A stretch of DNA of 60,947 nt from Lachnospiraceae bacterium NK3A20 (GTDB lineage Bacteria; Bacillota; Clostridia; Lachnospirales; Lachnospiraceae). The notes beneath the pieces are model-generated. The model searched no databases, had not been told where the DNA came from, and worked only from the letters and a program-made list of their open reading frames with translations. The DNA lies in assembly GCA_900107575.1 (NCBI GenBank), contig FNQX01000025.1, positions 1 through 60,947 on the forward strand, given 5' to 3'. Shown here piece after piece: positions 18,511 through 27,964 of this stretch. The position numbers and the translations under genes were made by a program. Numbering within the stretch: position 1 is the first letter of the stretch; the number at the start of each line of letters is the position of its first letter.

Positions 18511-19602
18511 ATGGAAGGCAAGGATAAGACACAACTGATCACCGTGGTCATCCCAAACTACAACGGGATGGAGTACCTCGGGGAGTGCCTTGACTCCGTG
18601 AGCGCGGGCACGTTTCGGCCTGCGGTCATTGTCGTGGACAACCACTCCGGGGACGGCAGCAGGGAGCTCATCGAGAGGGAGTATCCGGGAGTGACACTCC
18701 TCTCTCTCCATGCGAACACGGGATTCTGTCATGCGGTCAACGCGGGGCTCCACCTTGTGAAGACGCGGTATGCGATCCTCCTCAATAATGACACACGGGT
18801 CGATCCTCATGCCGTTGAGGAGCTGTACAACGCCATCGCGCAGAATGAGAAGGCTTTCTCTGCACAGGCGAAGATGCTCTCCCTCCGGGATCCTGACGCC
18901 ATTGATGACGCCGGTGATCTCTACTGCGCGCTGGGCTGGGCCTTTGCGAGGGGCAAGGCGAAGACGGCGGATCACTACGCAAGGGGAGGGGAGATTTTCT
19001 CCGCCTGCGCGGGCGCCGCGATTTACCGCATGAAGGTGTTCGATACCATCGGCTGGTTCGACGAGCGGCATTACTGCTACCTCGAGGATGTCGACATCGG
19101 CTACCGGGCGAAGATTTACGGCTACTCGAACCTGTATGCGCCGAAAGCCATCGTATACCACGCAGGGAGCGCGACTTCCGGCAGCGTGCACAATCCCTTC
19201 AAGGAAGAGATGACTTCCGGCAACAACGCTTACCTTCTGTATAAGAACATGCCCGCCGTCCAGTACGTTCTCAACGCGCCGCTCATTCACCTGGGCATCG
19301 CGGTGAAGAGGCGTTACTTCCATAAAAAGGGCCTTGGCACCGCCTACGAGAGCGGGCTGGTCCGCGGTCAGTACCTGATCCAGGAAGCGAAGAACATGGA
19401 CTGGCTGAAAAAATACGGCTTCCCCTATAAGAAACGTTTCATCCCGGAGGAAGCCTGCATTGAGAATGAAGAGGAAGAGGAGCTGACGCACGTCCTCCCC
19501 CTCTATCTGGGCGGCAAGGTGCCCTTTGCGTTCCGGTATCTGCCGAACTACCTGAAGATCCAGGGGGAACTCTGGGCGAATCTATTCCGTAGACTGACAT
19601 GA
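18511..19602 (+). CDS. GT2 rhamnosyltransferase-like glycosyltransferase
   Basis: A 363-residue GT2 enzyme of the type often annotated as dTDP-rhamnose transferase. It starts ITVVIPNYNGMEYL, with VVDNHSGDGS near residue 50, ANTGFCHAVNAGL near 70 and the DxD region LLNNDTRVDP near 92. The acceptor motif is CAGAAIYRMKVFDTIGWFDE, followed by YLEDVDIGYR. A basic helical C-terminus (VKRRYFHKKG) may contact the membrane. The stop overlaps the next start by four bases (ATGA at 19599), indicating coupled translation with the initiating transferase. dTDP-rhamnose specificity is inferred from family resemblance and the rfbBAC genes. Confidence 0.85.
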   Translation: MEGKDKTQLITVVIPNYNGMEYLGECLDSVSAGTFRPAVIVVDNHSGDGSRELIEREYPGVTLLSLHANTGFCHAVNAGLHLVKTRYAILLNNDTRVDPHAVEELYNAIAQNEKAFSAQAKMLSLRDPDAIDDAGDLYCALGWAFARGKAKTADHYARGGEIFSACAGAAIYRMKVFDTIGWFDERHYCYLEDVDIGYRAKIYGYSNLYAPKAIVYHAGSATSGSVHNPFKEEMTSGNNAYLLYKNMPAVQYVLNAPLIHLGIAVKRRYFHKKGLGTAYESGLVRGQYLIQEAKNMDWLKKYGFPYKKRFIPEEACIENEEEEELTHVLPLYLGGKVPFAFRYLPNYLKIQGELWANLFRRLT

Positions 19603-21023
19603 TCAAGGATAATCAGATCTTCTTCAACAGAATGCACATTGTGCTGGACGGCATCGTCGTGGTCGCGAGCTTCCTGCTCGCCTGGGCGGTGAAGTTCCTG
19701 ACGCCGCTCGCGGAAACAACGCCAGGCGTCACGGCACTCTCTGCAGAGACGTATTTCTCGGCTCTGTATTTCATTGTGCCCTTTTATCTGATCCTGTACT
19801 CGATCTATAACCTCTACACTTCGAAGCGTGCGACGAGAATCCGGACGGAGGTAGCCGGCATCCTCAAGGCCAACACCGTCGGCGTTGTCGGCGTCATGAC
19901 GGCCTTCTTCCTCCTGTCCACGAAATTCGACGCCGTCGTCGACTTCTCGCGAACCTTCATCTTCCTGTTCTACCTGATCAATACGAGCCTTACGATCCTC
20001 TACCGGTACCTTATCCGGAAGGCCCTCTATCAGATCCGGCGCCGTGGCAACAACCTTCGCCACATCATCCTCATCGGCTACTCCCGCGCGGCGGAAGCCT
20101 ACCTTGACAGGATCAGTGCGAACCCCGCCTGGGGCTACGTGGTCCACGGCATTCTGGACGACCATGTGCCAAGGGGCACGACGTACAAGGGGGTCAAGGT
20201 GCTCGGAACCCTCGACAATCTCCAGTACATCCTCCCCGAGAACAAACTTGACGAGATCGGCATCACCCTGTCCCTCCAGGACTATGACAAGCTCGAGACC
20301 ATCGTCGACCAGTGCGAGAAGTCGGGCGTCCATACAAAGTTCATTCCGGACTACAATTCCCTCTTTCCCTCCAGGCCCTACACGGAAGATCTCATGGGGC
20401 TGCCGGTCATCAACATCCGCTATGTTCCGCTCTCCAATACCTGGAACGCACTGCTGAAGCGCCTCGTGGACATCATAGGGTCCCTGTTCTGCATCGTAAT
20501 CTTCTCGCCCGTCATGATCTTCGCTGCCATTGGCACCAGAATCACGAGCCCGGGGCCTGTTATTTTCCGACAGACCAGGATCGGCCTCCACTCGAAGCCG
20601 TTCACGATGTACAAGTTCCGGACCATGACCGTGCAGGCGTCGGAAGAAGAGAAGAAGGGCTGGACGACAAAGGGCGACGAGCGAGTTACGAAATTCGGGA
20701 GCCTTTTGCGCAGGACGTCCATCGACGAGATGCCGCAGTTCTTCAATGTCCTGACAGGCAGGATGAGCCTTGTGGGGCCGAGGCCCGAGCGCCCGCAGTT
20801 CGTGGACAAGTTCCGCGAGGAGATCCCGCGCTACATGGTGAAACATCAGGTGCGCCCCGGCATCACCGGCTGGGCGCAGATCAACGGCTACCGCGGCGAT
20901 ACCTCCATCCGCAAACGGATTGAGTACGACATTTTCTACATTGAGAACTGGAGTCTGGGACTGGATTTCCGCATCCTGTTCCTCACGATTTTCAAGGGTT
21001 TTGTCAACAAGAACGCCTATTGA
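19599..21023 (+). CDS. Undecaprenyl-phosphate glycosylphosphotransferase (WbaP/CpsE type)
   Basis: A 474-residue polyprenyl glycosylphosphotransferase that would attach the first sugar-1-phosphate to undecaprenyl phosphate. Four hydrophobic segments (about 14-32, 45-68, 88-106, 116-136) precede a central nucleotide-binding-like domain (HIILIGYSRAAEAYL). The catalytic C-terminus starts near 285 (RLVDIIGSLFCIVIFSPVMI). It shows SPGPVIFRQTRIG, the MYKFRTM helix, RTSIDEMPQFFNVL, SLVGPRPERPQFV and PGITGWAQINGYRGD, all diagnostic. It is the only initiating transferase in the cluster, so polymer assembly probably starts here. Overlaps the previous gene by four bases. Confidence 0.93.
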   Translation: MIKDNQIFFNRMHIVLDGIVVVASFLLAWAVKFLTPLAETTPGVTALSAETYFSALYFIVPFYLILYSIYNLYTSKRATRIRTEVAGILKANTVGVVGVMTAFFLLSTKFDAVVDFSRTFIFLFYLINTSLTILYRYLIRKALYQIRRRGNNLRHIILIGYSRAAEAYLDRISANPAWGYVVHGILDDHVPRGTTYKGVKVLGTLDNLQYILPENKLDEIGITLSLQDYDKLETIVDQCEKSGVHTKFIPDYNSLFPSRPYTEDLMGLPVINIRYVPLSNTWNALLKRLVDIIGSLFCIVIFSPVMIFAAIGTRITSPGPVIFRQTRIGLHSKPFTMYKFRTMTVQASEEEKKGWTTKGDERVTKFGSLLRRTSIDEMPQFFNVLTGRMSLVGPRPERPQFVDKFREEIPRYMVKHQVRPGITGWAQINGYRGDTSIRKRIEYDIFYIENWSLGLDFRILFLTIFKGFVNKNAY

Positions 21024-21151
21024 GAAGGGGTGCGGCGCTCTGCCGCGGGGGAAATTTTATTGCGGCCTTGCCCTAAATGCTGTATCCTTGCATATAGGTT
21101 TTTCAGGCAAATGGCGGGATGGATGATATCACCTTCCCTTTGGAGGAACGA

Positions 21152-22852
21152 ATGTCCAGAAGAGATGATCAGTACGACGATCTGAACAACGGTTATAACG
21201 AACGTTACGACGACAGGAATCAGGATAATTATGACGGCCGCTTCAACGACGGTTACGGCAGCTACAGTAACGGCGGCTACAGCGATTACGACAGCAACAA
21301 CAGCAATTACGGGGATGACCTCGATGATGGCTATACCGATCAGTATGGCAACCGCTATGGTGGTGACAGAGTGAGCGATGACTATGCGGATGATGCCTAC
21401 CAGGATGACGGTTACGATGACCGCTACCGCGAGGAGAGCTATGAAGGCGGCGACGGCTATCAGGAAGACGCACCCGGCCGCGGCTACACGGACGAGGATG
21501 GAATCGAGTTCGACGACGTGGACGGCTACGGCGAAGAAGAGGGCTACGATCAGTACAGGGGAAACAACAGGCGCCCCGAAACCTATGACGACGACCGTTA
21601 CGACGAGGATAGCTATGCGGATGAGGACGGCTACGATGACGGCATCTTCGACGATGACGATGCGGACGTTGCAGTCACGAGAGCTCGGGGAAGGCGCGCA
21701 GGCCGCGGTGGACGTGGTGCGGGTGCCCAGGTTTCGACGAGGGTCGGCGGCAACGGCGGCAGGAAGCCGGGGAACAAGAAGAGAATCATTCTCCTTCTCG
21801 TCGAACTCGCAGCGCTCCTTGTCGTTGTCTTCGTACTCTATGCCGTGACCCGCGTGGAGAAGGTCGGCAAGGCGGATGTGAACGAGGAAGACATCGAAGA
21901 GAATATCGACGCTTCCGTCAAGGACAACCAGACCATGAAGGGCTACCGCAACATTGCGCTCTTCGGCGTGGACTCCACGGAAGGCCAGCTTGATCAGAAG
22001 ACGCGAAGCGATACCATCATGATCGCTTCGATCAATCAGGACACGGGAGATGTCAAGCTTATCAGTGTCTACCGCGATACCCTGCTCGATCTGAAGGGCG
22101 GCGACTACAACAAGTGCAATGCTTCCTATGCCAAGGGCGGTCCGGTGCAGGCGATCAACATGCTCAACACCAACCTGGACATGAACATCACGGATTTCGT
22201 CACCGTCGGCTTCGGCGGTCTGACCGATGTCGTGAACGCGCTCGGCGGCATTGAGATCAATGTCGATCAGGATGAGATCGTGCATCTGAACAACTACCAG
22301 TCCACAATGGCACAGGAGCTCGGCATGGATTATACCGAGGTCACAGAGTCCGGCATGCAGACCCTCGACGGACTGCAGGCGACGGCATACTGCCGTATCC
22401 GTTACACTTCCGGCTGGGACTACAAGCGTGCCGCACGTCAGCGTGAGGTGCTCTACGCCGTATTCAACAAGGCGAAGCAGGCCAACCCTGCCGCGCTCTC
22501 GGAGATCGTGAACAATGTCTTCGGCGAGATCTACACTTCCATGGATCTCTCCGAGATGGCAGAAGATATCTCGGCACTGGCCAGCTACAACGTCATCGAG
22601 GAAGACAACACAGACGAGATGCAGAACGGCTTCCCGCAGGAGGAAGCGCGCATCCAGGCGAACCTCGGCAATGCGCTCGGCGACTGCGTCGTACCCAGAT
22701 CCCTGTCCAACAACGTGATCTGGCTGCATCAGTTCCTCTTCAATGACACGGGCTATCAGCCGTCCTCGAAGGTACAGGAGATCAGCGACACCATCGACGA
22801 GATGACGAAGGATGCCGTACCGGAGCAGATGACGGACGCAGACCACACATGA
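21152..22852 (+). CDS. LytR-CpsA-Psr (LCP) family cell-wall polymer ligase with disordered tail
   Basis: LCP enzymes move undecaprenyl-linked polymers onto peptidoglycan outside the cell. In this 566-residue protein, residues 1-185 are an unusual Tyr/Asp/Asn/Gly-rich tail. A basic RG-rich stretch (RARGRRAGRGGRG) follows, then one membrane helix at about 210-231. The LCP domain from about 264 shows NIALFGVDS, RSDTIMIASI, ISVYRDTLLD, the DFVTVGFGGL segment and CRIRYTSGWDYKRAARQREVL with the conserved Arg residues. I chose ATG 21152 because TTGGAGGA precedes it. It overlaps the next GT gene by four bases and is the natural attachment enzyme for the polysaccharide made by this operon. Confidence 0.92.
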   Translation: MSRRDDQYDDLNNGYNERYDDRNQDNYDGRFNDGYGSYSNGGYSDYDSNNSNYGDDLDDGYTDQYGNRYGGDRVSDDYADDAYQDDGYDDRYREESYEGGDGYQEDAPGRGYTDEDGIEFDDVDGYGEEEGYDQYRGNNRRPETYDDDRYDEDSYADEDGYDDGIFDDDDADVAVTRARGRRAGRGGRGAGAQVSTRVGGNGGRKPGNKKRIILLLVELAALLVVVFVLYAVTRVEKVGKADVNEEDIEENIDASVKDNQTMKGYRNIALFGVDSTEGQLDQKTRSDTIMIASINQDTGDVKLISVYRDTLLDLKGGDYNKCNASYAKGGPVQAINMLNTNLDMNITDFVTVGFGGLTDVVNALGGIEINVDQDEIVHLNNYQSTMAQELGMDYTEVTESGMQTLDGLQATAYCRIRYTSGWDYKRAARQREVLYAVFNKAKQANPAALSEIVNNVFGEIYTSMDLSEMAEDISALASYNVIEEDNTDEMQNGFPQEEARIQANLGNALGDCVVPRSLSNNVIWLHQFLFNDTGYQPSSKVQEISDTIDEMTKDAVPEQMTDADHT

Positions 22853-23820
22853 GTAAGATCATCGACTGCGTGATCCCGACTTATCACCCGACAGAGAGAT
22901 TCCTGGAGCTTCTCTCGATGCTGGGCGAGCAAAGTCTTCCGATTCGCAGAGTCCATGTGATCAACACAGACAAGGAGGGCTTCAACGCCCTCCTTCAACA
23001 TATCGGGATGAGTGAGGCGGAGTTTGCAGCGCGCTATCCCTTTACCGACGTGGAGCACATTAATCCTTCCGAATTCGACCACGGCGGGACGCGGAATCGG
23101 GGCTTCTTTAAATGCGCCGGGGCGGACTACGTGCTCCTCATGACGCAGGATGCGCTGCCGTGTGACAGGGAACTCACAGGGAAACTGGCAGAGCCTCTGG
23201 ATGAGGATGCCGGAATCATCGCTTCGTACGCAAGGCAGGTTGCAAATCCCAATGCGACAGCGGTCGAGAGATACTCCCGCGCCTTCAATTATCCGGAAGA
23301 GTCATTTGTGAAATCGCAGGCGGATTTTGAACGCCTTGGCATCAGGACGTATTTCTGCTCCAACGTCTGTGCCATGTACCGGAAAGAAGCCCTGGAGAAA
23401 CTCTCCGGCTTCCCGGAGCACATGATATTCAATGAAGACATGGTCTTTGCGGGACGGGCCATGCAGGGAGGATGGCGCATTGCATATGCGGCGGGCGCCC
23501 GTGTATATCACTCACATAACTACGGCCCCATCCAGCAGTTCCGGCGAAACTTCGACCTCGGGGTCTCGCAGGCGATGCATCCGGAGATCTTCTCCGGGGC
23601 AAAGTCAGAAGGGGAGGGAGTTCGTTACGTGAAGGCGGTACTGCAGATGCTCAGGGAGCAGAAGGCGCTGGGGGAAGCGCCGGGGTTTCTTCTCACCTGC
23701 GGATTCCGGCTGGTGGGATATCAATTGGGGAAAAATTACAGGAAACTGCCAAAGGGATTGGTTCGTACCTTTTCCTCGAACCGGCATTTCTGGGACAGAC
23801 ACAGCGAACAGGAGATATGA
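22849..23820 (+). CDS. GT2 glycosyltransferase, rhamnosyltransferase-like
   Basis: A 323-residue GT2 protein starting IIDCVIPTYHPTERF. The usual second Asp region appears as HVINTDKEGFN, and the DxD position reads MTQDALP. EFDHGGTRNRGF and NEDMVFAGRAMQGGWRIAYA are typical of the RgpB/RfbF-like rhamnosyltransferases of Firmicutes. Translation is coupled to the LCP gene by an ATGA overlap at 22849. It is the last glycosyltransferase before glmS. Donor sugar is not provable from sequence. Confidence 0.84.
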   Translation: MSKIIDCVIPTYHPTERFLELLSMLGEQSLPIRRVHVINTDKEGFNALLQHIGMSEAEFAARYPFTDVEHINPSEFDHGGTRNRGFFKCAGADYVLLMTQDALPCDRELTGKLAEPLDEDAGIIASYARQVANPNATAVERYSRAFNYPEESFVKSQADFERLGIRTYFCSNVCAMYRKEALEKLSGFPEHMIFNEDMVFAGRAMQGGWRIAYAAGARVYHSHNYGPIQQFRRNFDLGVSQAMHPEIFSGAKSEGEGVRYVKAVLQMLREQKALGEAPGFLLTCGFRLVGYQLGKNYRKLPKGLVRTFSSNRHFWDRHSEQEI

Positions 23821-23823
23821 GCT

Positions 23824-25662
<1,839 letters not shown>

Positions 25663-25663
25663 A

Positions 25664-25764
25664 ACGCTGGAACAACGAACAGCTTGTCAAGCTGTTCGCT
25701 GCCTCAGCTAAGACGCTTCACAAAGCCGCACCAAGGTGCTGCTATTGTTCAGCGTCACACGCTG
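25664..25764. repeat. Nested palindromes after glmS
   Basis: Beginning two bases after the glmS stop, ACGCTGGAACAA (25664-25675) pairs with TTGTTCAGCGT (25745-25755). Inside are a perfect hairpin CGAACAGCTT-GTC-AAGCTGTTCG (25676-25698) and GCACC-AA-GGTGC (25728-25739). CAGCGT-CAC-ACGCTG (25750-25764) overlaps the outer arm. The build is like the element at 3260-3406. Confidence 0.65.
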
Positions 25765-25804
25765 CAATGTTTACACTTATTTCATAAGAAGGCAGTGCCA
25801 ACAA

Positions 25805-25813
25805 TGTTATAAT
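25805..25813 (+). promoter_or_regulatory. Extended -10 promoter element upstream of relQ-like gene
   Basis: TGTTATAAT (TGn plus consensus TATAAT at 25808-25813) without a convincing -35. Transcription would begin near 25820, immediately ahead of the terminator-like hairpin at 25824. Confidence 0.45.
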
Positions 25814-25823
25814 AAAGTCAAGC

Positions 25824-25849
25824 AGCCCGGGTGTCCTGCCCGGGCTTTT
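25824..25849 (+). terminator. Intrinsic terminator
   Basis: AGCCCGGG (25824-25831) pairs with CCCGGGCT (25839-25846), and the final T of the stem is followed by three more. It may end the glmS operon. Because a -10 lies just upstream, it could also act as a very early attenuator for the next gene. Confidence 0.75.
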
Positions 25850-25886
25850 ACTATGGAATAGGTTACAGCAAAGGTTTGGTTCATCT

Positions 25887-26534
25887 ATGGAGTTACGAGT
25901 CGAAGGCGAGGGCGCGGACAGTTATGAAGAGGTCATGCTGATCTACAATTCCGCGCTGAAACAGATACAGACGAAGCTGGAAATTTTAAACGACGAGTTC
26001 CAGCATGTGCACAATTACAATCCCATTGAGCATATCAAGGCGAGGATCAAGACACCGCAGAGCATTGTCAACAAATTGAAGCGCCACGGCTACGAGTCTA
26101 CCCTCGAGAACATGGTGAAGTACTGCAACGACATTGCGGGTATCCGTATCATCTGCGATTTCACCTCAGACATCTACCGCATGGCGGACATGATCTCGAA
26201 CCAGAGCGACATCAAGGTTCTGGCGATCAAGGACTACATCGCGCATCCCAAGCCATCCGGATACAAGAGCTATCACATGATCGTCATGGTGCCGGTCTAT
26301 CTCTCGGACCGCATCGTGGACACCAAGGTGGAGGTACAGATCCGCACGATCGCGATGGATTTCTGGGCGACACTGGAACACAAGATCCAGTACAAGTTCA
26401 CGGGAGACGTGCCGCAGCAGATCGCGGACGATCTGTTGAACTGCGCGAACATGGTCTCGGCACTCGATGACAGGATGCTCTACCTCAACAACGAGATTCA
26501 GGAGATCAGCGTCGAGGAGCATCACCCGGCGTGA
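25887..26534 (+). CDS. Small alarmone synthetase, GTP pyrophosphokinase family (RelQ-like)
   Basis: This 215-residue protein has only the synthetase part of RelA/SpoT. Conserved stretches are RIKTPQSIVNKLKR near 50-65, DIAGIRIICDFTSDIYRMADM near 85-105, HPKPSGYKSYHMIV near 130-145, and KVEVQIRTIAMDFWATLEHKIQYK near 155-178, which holds the RxxDFWxxxEH signature. No HD hydrolase, TGS or ACT domain is present. It would transfer pyrophosphate from ATP to GDP or GTP. ATG 25887 follows a weak AAAGG. It stands alone between a terminator and the large palindrome at 26547. Confidence 0.92.
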   Translation: MELRVEGEGADSYEEVMLIYNSALKQIQTKLEILNDEFQHVHNYNPIEHIKARIKTPQSIVNKLKRHGYESTLENMVKYCNDIAGIRIICDFTSDIYRMADMISNQSDIKVLAIKDYIAHPKPSGYKSYHMIVMVPVYLSDRIVDTKVEVQIRTIAMDFWATLEHKIQYKFTGDVPQQIADDLLNCANMVSALDDRMLYLNNEIQEISVEEHHPA

Positions 26535-26546
26535 CAAAGCCTTACT

Positions 26547-26870
26547 CCTGCGTGGCGGGGTCTCCCAGGAGACGGGTTCCTGCACCGCATGTCGGCTGCG
26601 GGGAAACCGGTCATAACCTTCTCACCTGCATCCGAAGAGCGCCGGGATCAGAAATAAGAAACTCGCCTGCGAGGTTCGAAAGGAGGATTTCGGCTATAAG
26701 TTCCGTCTTTTGGAACTTATGACCGAAATCCACCAACCCGCATGCGACGTTTCGGTTTCTGATCCCGGCACAACTCCGGTGCAGGTTCAAAGGTAATAGC
26801 CGGTTTCGCCCGCTTCGAGCCTCAGAGCGGCACAGGAACCCATCTCCTGAGAAGTCCCCCGCCGCGCAGG
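26547..26870. repeat. 324-base near-palindrome (long imperfect inverted repeat)
   Basis: Two arms of about 160 bases meet at ATAAGTTCC (26696-26704) and GGAACTTAT (26712-26720). The outer ends are CCTGCGTGGCGGGG (26547-26560) and CCCCGCCGCGCAGG (26857-26870). Matching blocks continue along both arms: GGGTTCCTG/CAGGAACCC, AAACCGG/CCGGTTT, CCGGGATCAGAAA/TTTCTGATCCCGG and GATTTCGG/CCGAAATC. It begins 13 bases after the relQ-like stop. No credible gene is inside. As RNA it would fold into one long rod. It accounts for the first half of the 702-base gap 26535-27236. Confidence 0.85.
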
Positions 26871-26949
26871 AAGTTCATTATTGGTGCTGCCGGGGGTGAT
26901 GCCCCTCGACGCTGAAATGATTGAATGATGTACAGAGCAAAAGAAAACA

Positions 26950-27007
26950 GACCGGATTGCGGCCTGTAAAAAGAGGAGTGCCCGGACGTCTTTCGACGCC
27001 CGGGCTA
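26950..27007 (+). other. Two small hairpins in the intergenic region
   Basis: ACAG...CTGT with CCG/CGG (26950-26969) and GCCCGGACGTC...GACGCCCGGGC (26982-27007). The second resembles a terminator stem but is followed by TATTATG rather than a T run. The rest of 27008-27166 is AT-rich with no gene visible. Confidence 0.5.
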
Positions 27008-27042
27008 TTATGAAAAAATCTTTATCTCGCTGCTGTTCGATT

Positions 27043-27071
27043 GACTAAAATATAGCAATCATCTATGAATA
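27043..27071 (+). promoter_or_regulatory. Candidate upstream promoter
   Basis: -35 TTGACT (27043-27048), 17-base spacer, -10 TATGAA (27066-27071) in an AT-rich stretch upstream of the coiled-coil protein gene. Confidence 0.35.
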
Positions 27072-27166
27072 AAATATGAACCTCAGATAGAGATATTGTT
27101 AATATCTACAAAAAGCGGGATGTAAACAGGAAAATATTATATAATTTATACATGCCACAGCCTTCG

Positions 27167-27195
27167 TTGTAAATTGACCGGGTTAATGCTATCAT
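27167..27195 (+). promoter_or_regulatory. Promoter for the 27237 gene
   Basis: -35 TTGTAA (27167-27172), 17-base spacer, -10 TATCAT (27190-27195), about 40 bases upstream of ATG 27237. Confidence 0.5.
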
Positions 27196-27236
27196 AGGGT
27201 GCATTATTGTTGCAACAGTGATCAGTGAGGGGACCC

Positions 27237-27941
27237 ATGAGCGACTACTTTCTTCAGGATGACAATGTGAGGACGGACGGCTTTACAGATGCCGATGCCA
27301 TGATCCGCGCGAACGGCCAGGCCGAGGCAGAGGAGACTTCGATTCTGCGCAGTACGGCAGCCGAGTACCGCCGCGAGATCGAGGAACTGAAGAACCTGAA
27401 CCGGGAGAACAACAAGACAGTCGAAGAGCTCCGCAGACAGAACGCGGAGATGCTCTCGAAGATGAATGATGCGCTGGCAGCTGCCAGCGGCGGACTCGCA
27501 GAGGCTTCCCGAAGGATCGCAGAGAACGCCAAAGAGGTGAAGAGCATTGATCTCTCCGGGATCAGCGGCGATGTGCAGGGAGCCGTTGCCGATGCGGAGA
27601 AGAAGACAGCTTCCGCCCTGTATGAGACGGAGACGAAACTCCTGAGCCAGCTGAACGAGACACAGGAGCGGATCGCCGATCTCATCCAGCAGTCGGATGA
27701 CTTCTCCCACAAGGAGAACGTGCGCGTTTACCGTAACATCCAGGCCGCGACGGATCACCTTCTGCAGAAACAGACAGACGAGCTGCGCGCTGGAATGGAA
27801 CCCGCGAAGGCGCCGGGAAAAGGACAGAAGGCGAACGGCGTACAGATCGCAGCACTGCTCTTTGCAGTTCTCACCTTTCTGTATGTCGTGTGTGATTCTC
27901 TGGGACTGGTACAGATCGCACTTCACATGCTCCGTGGCTGA
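27237..27941 (+). CDS. Coiled-coil protein with C-terminal membrane anchor, unknown function
   Basis: I do not recognise a family. The 234-residue product is soluble and charged except for one C-terminal hydrophobic helix (about 203-228, GVQIAALLFAVLTFLYVVC), so it looks tail-anchored with its bulk in the cytoplasm. Residues about 35-85 (EYRREIEELKNLNRENNKTVEELRRQN) and 110-170 have strong heptad patterns and should form coiled coils. I chose ATG 27237 because GAGGGG lies just upstream; GTG 27225 is in frame but precedes that site. It has its own promoter and is followed after 23 bases by the M23 peptidase gene, suggesting an envelope or cell-division role. That is inference only. Confidence 0.75.
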   Translation: MSDYFLQDDNVRTDGFTDADAMIRANGQAEAEETSILRSTAAEYRREIEELKNLNRENNKTVEELRRQNAEMLSKMNDALAAASGGLAEASRRIAENAKEVKSIDLSGISGDVQGAVADAEKKTASALYETETKLLSQLNETQERIADLIQQSDDFSHKENVRVYRNIQAATDHLLQKQTDELRAGMEPAKAPGKGQKANGVQIAALLFAVLTFLYVVCDSLGLVQIALHMLRG

Positions 27942-27964
27942 TGGCGGGATAGATTCAGGGATTC

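Noticed and set aside
23700-23823. glmS ribozyme
   Set aside because: The preceding gene runs to three bases before glmS, leaving no room for the ribozyme.
26531-26722. Small plus-strand gene of 63 codons in the large palindrome
   Set aside because: It overlaps the relQ-like stop and lies wholly in one arm of the palindrome; no start signal or domain.
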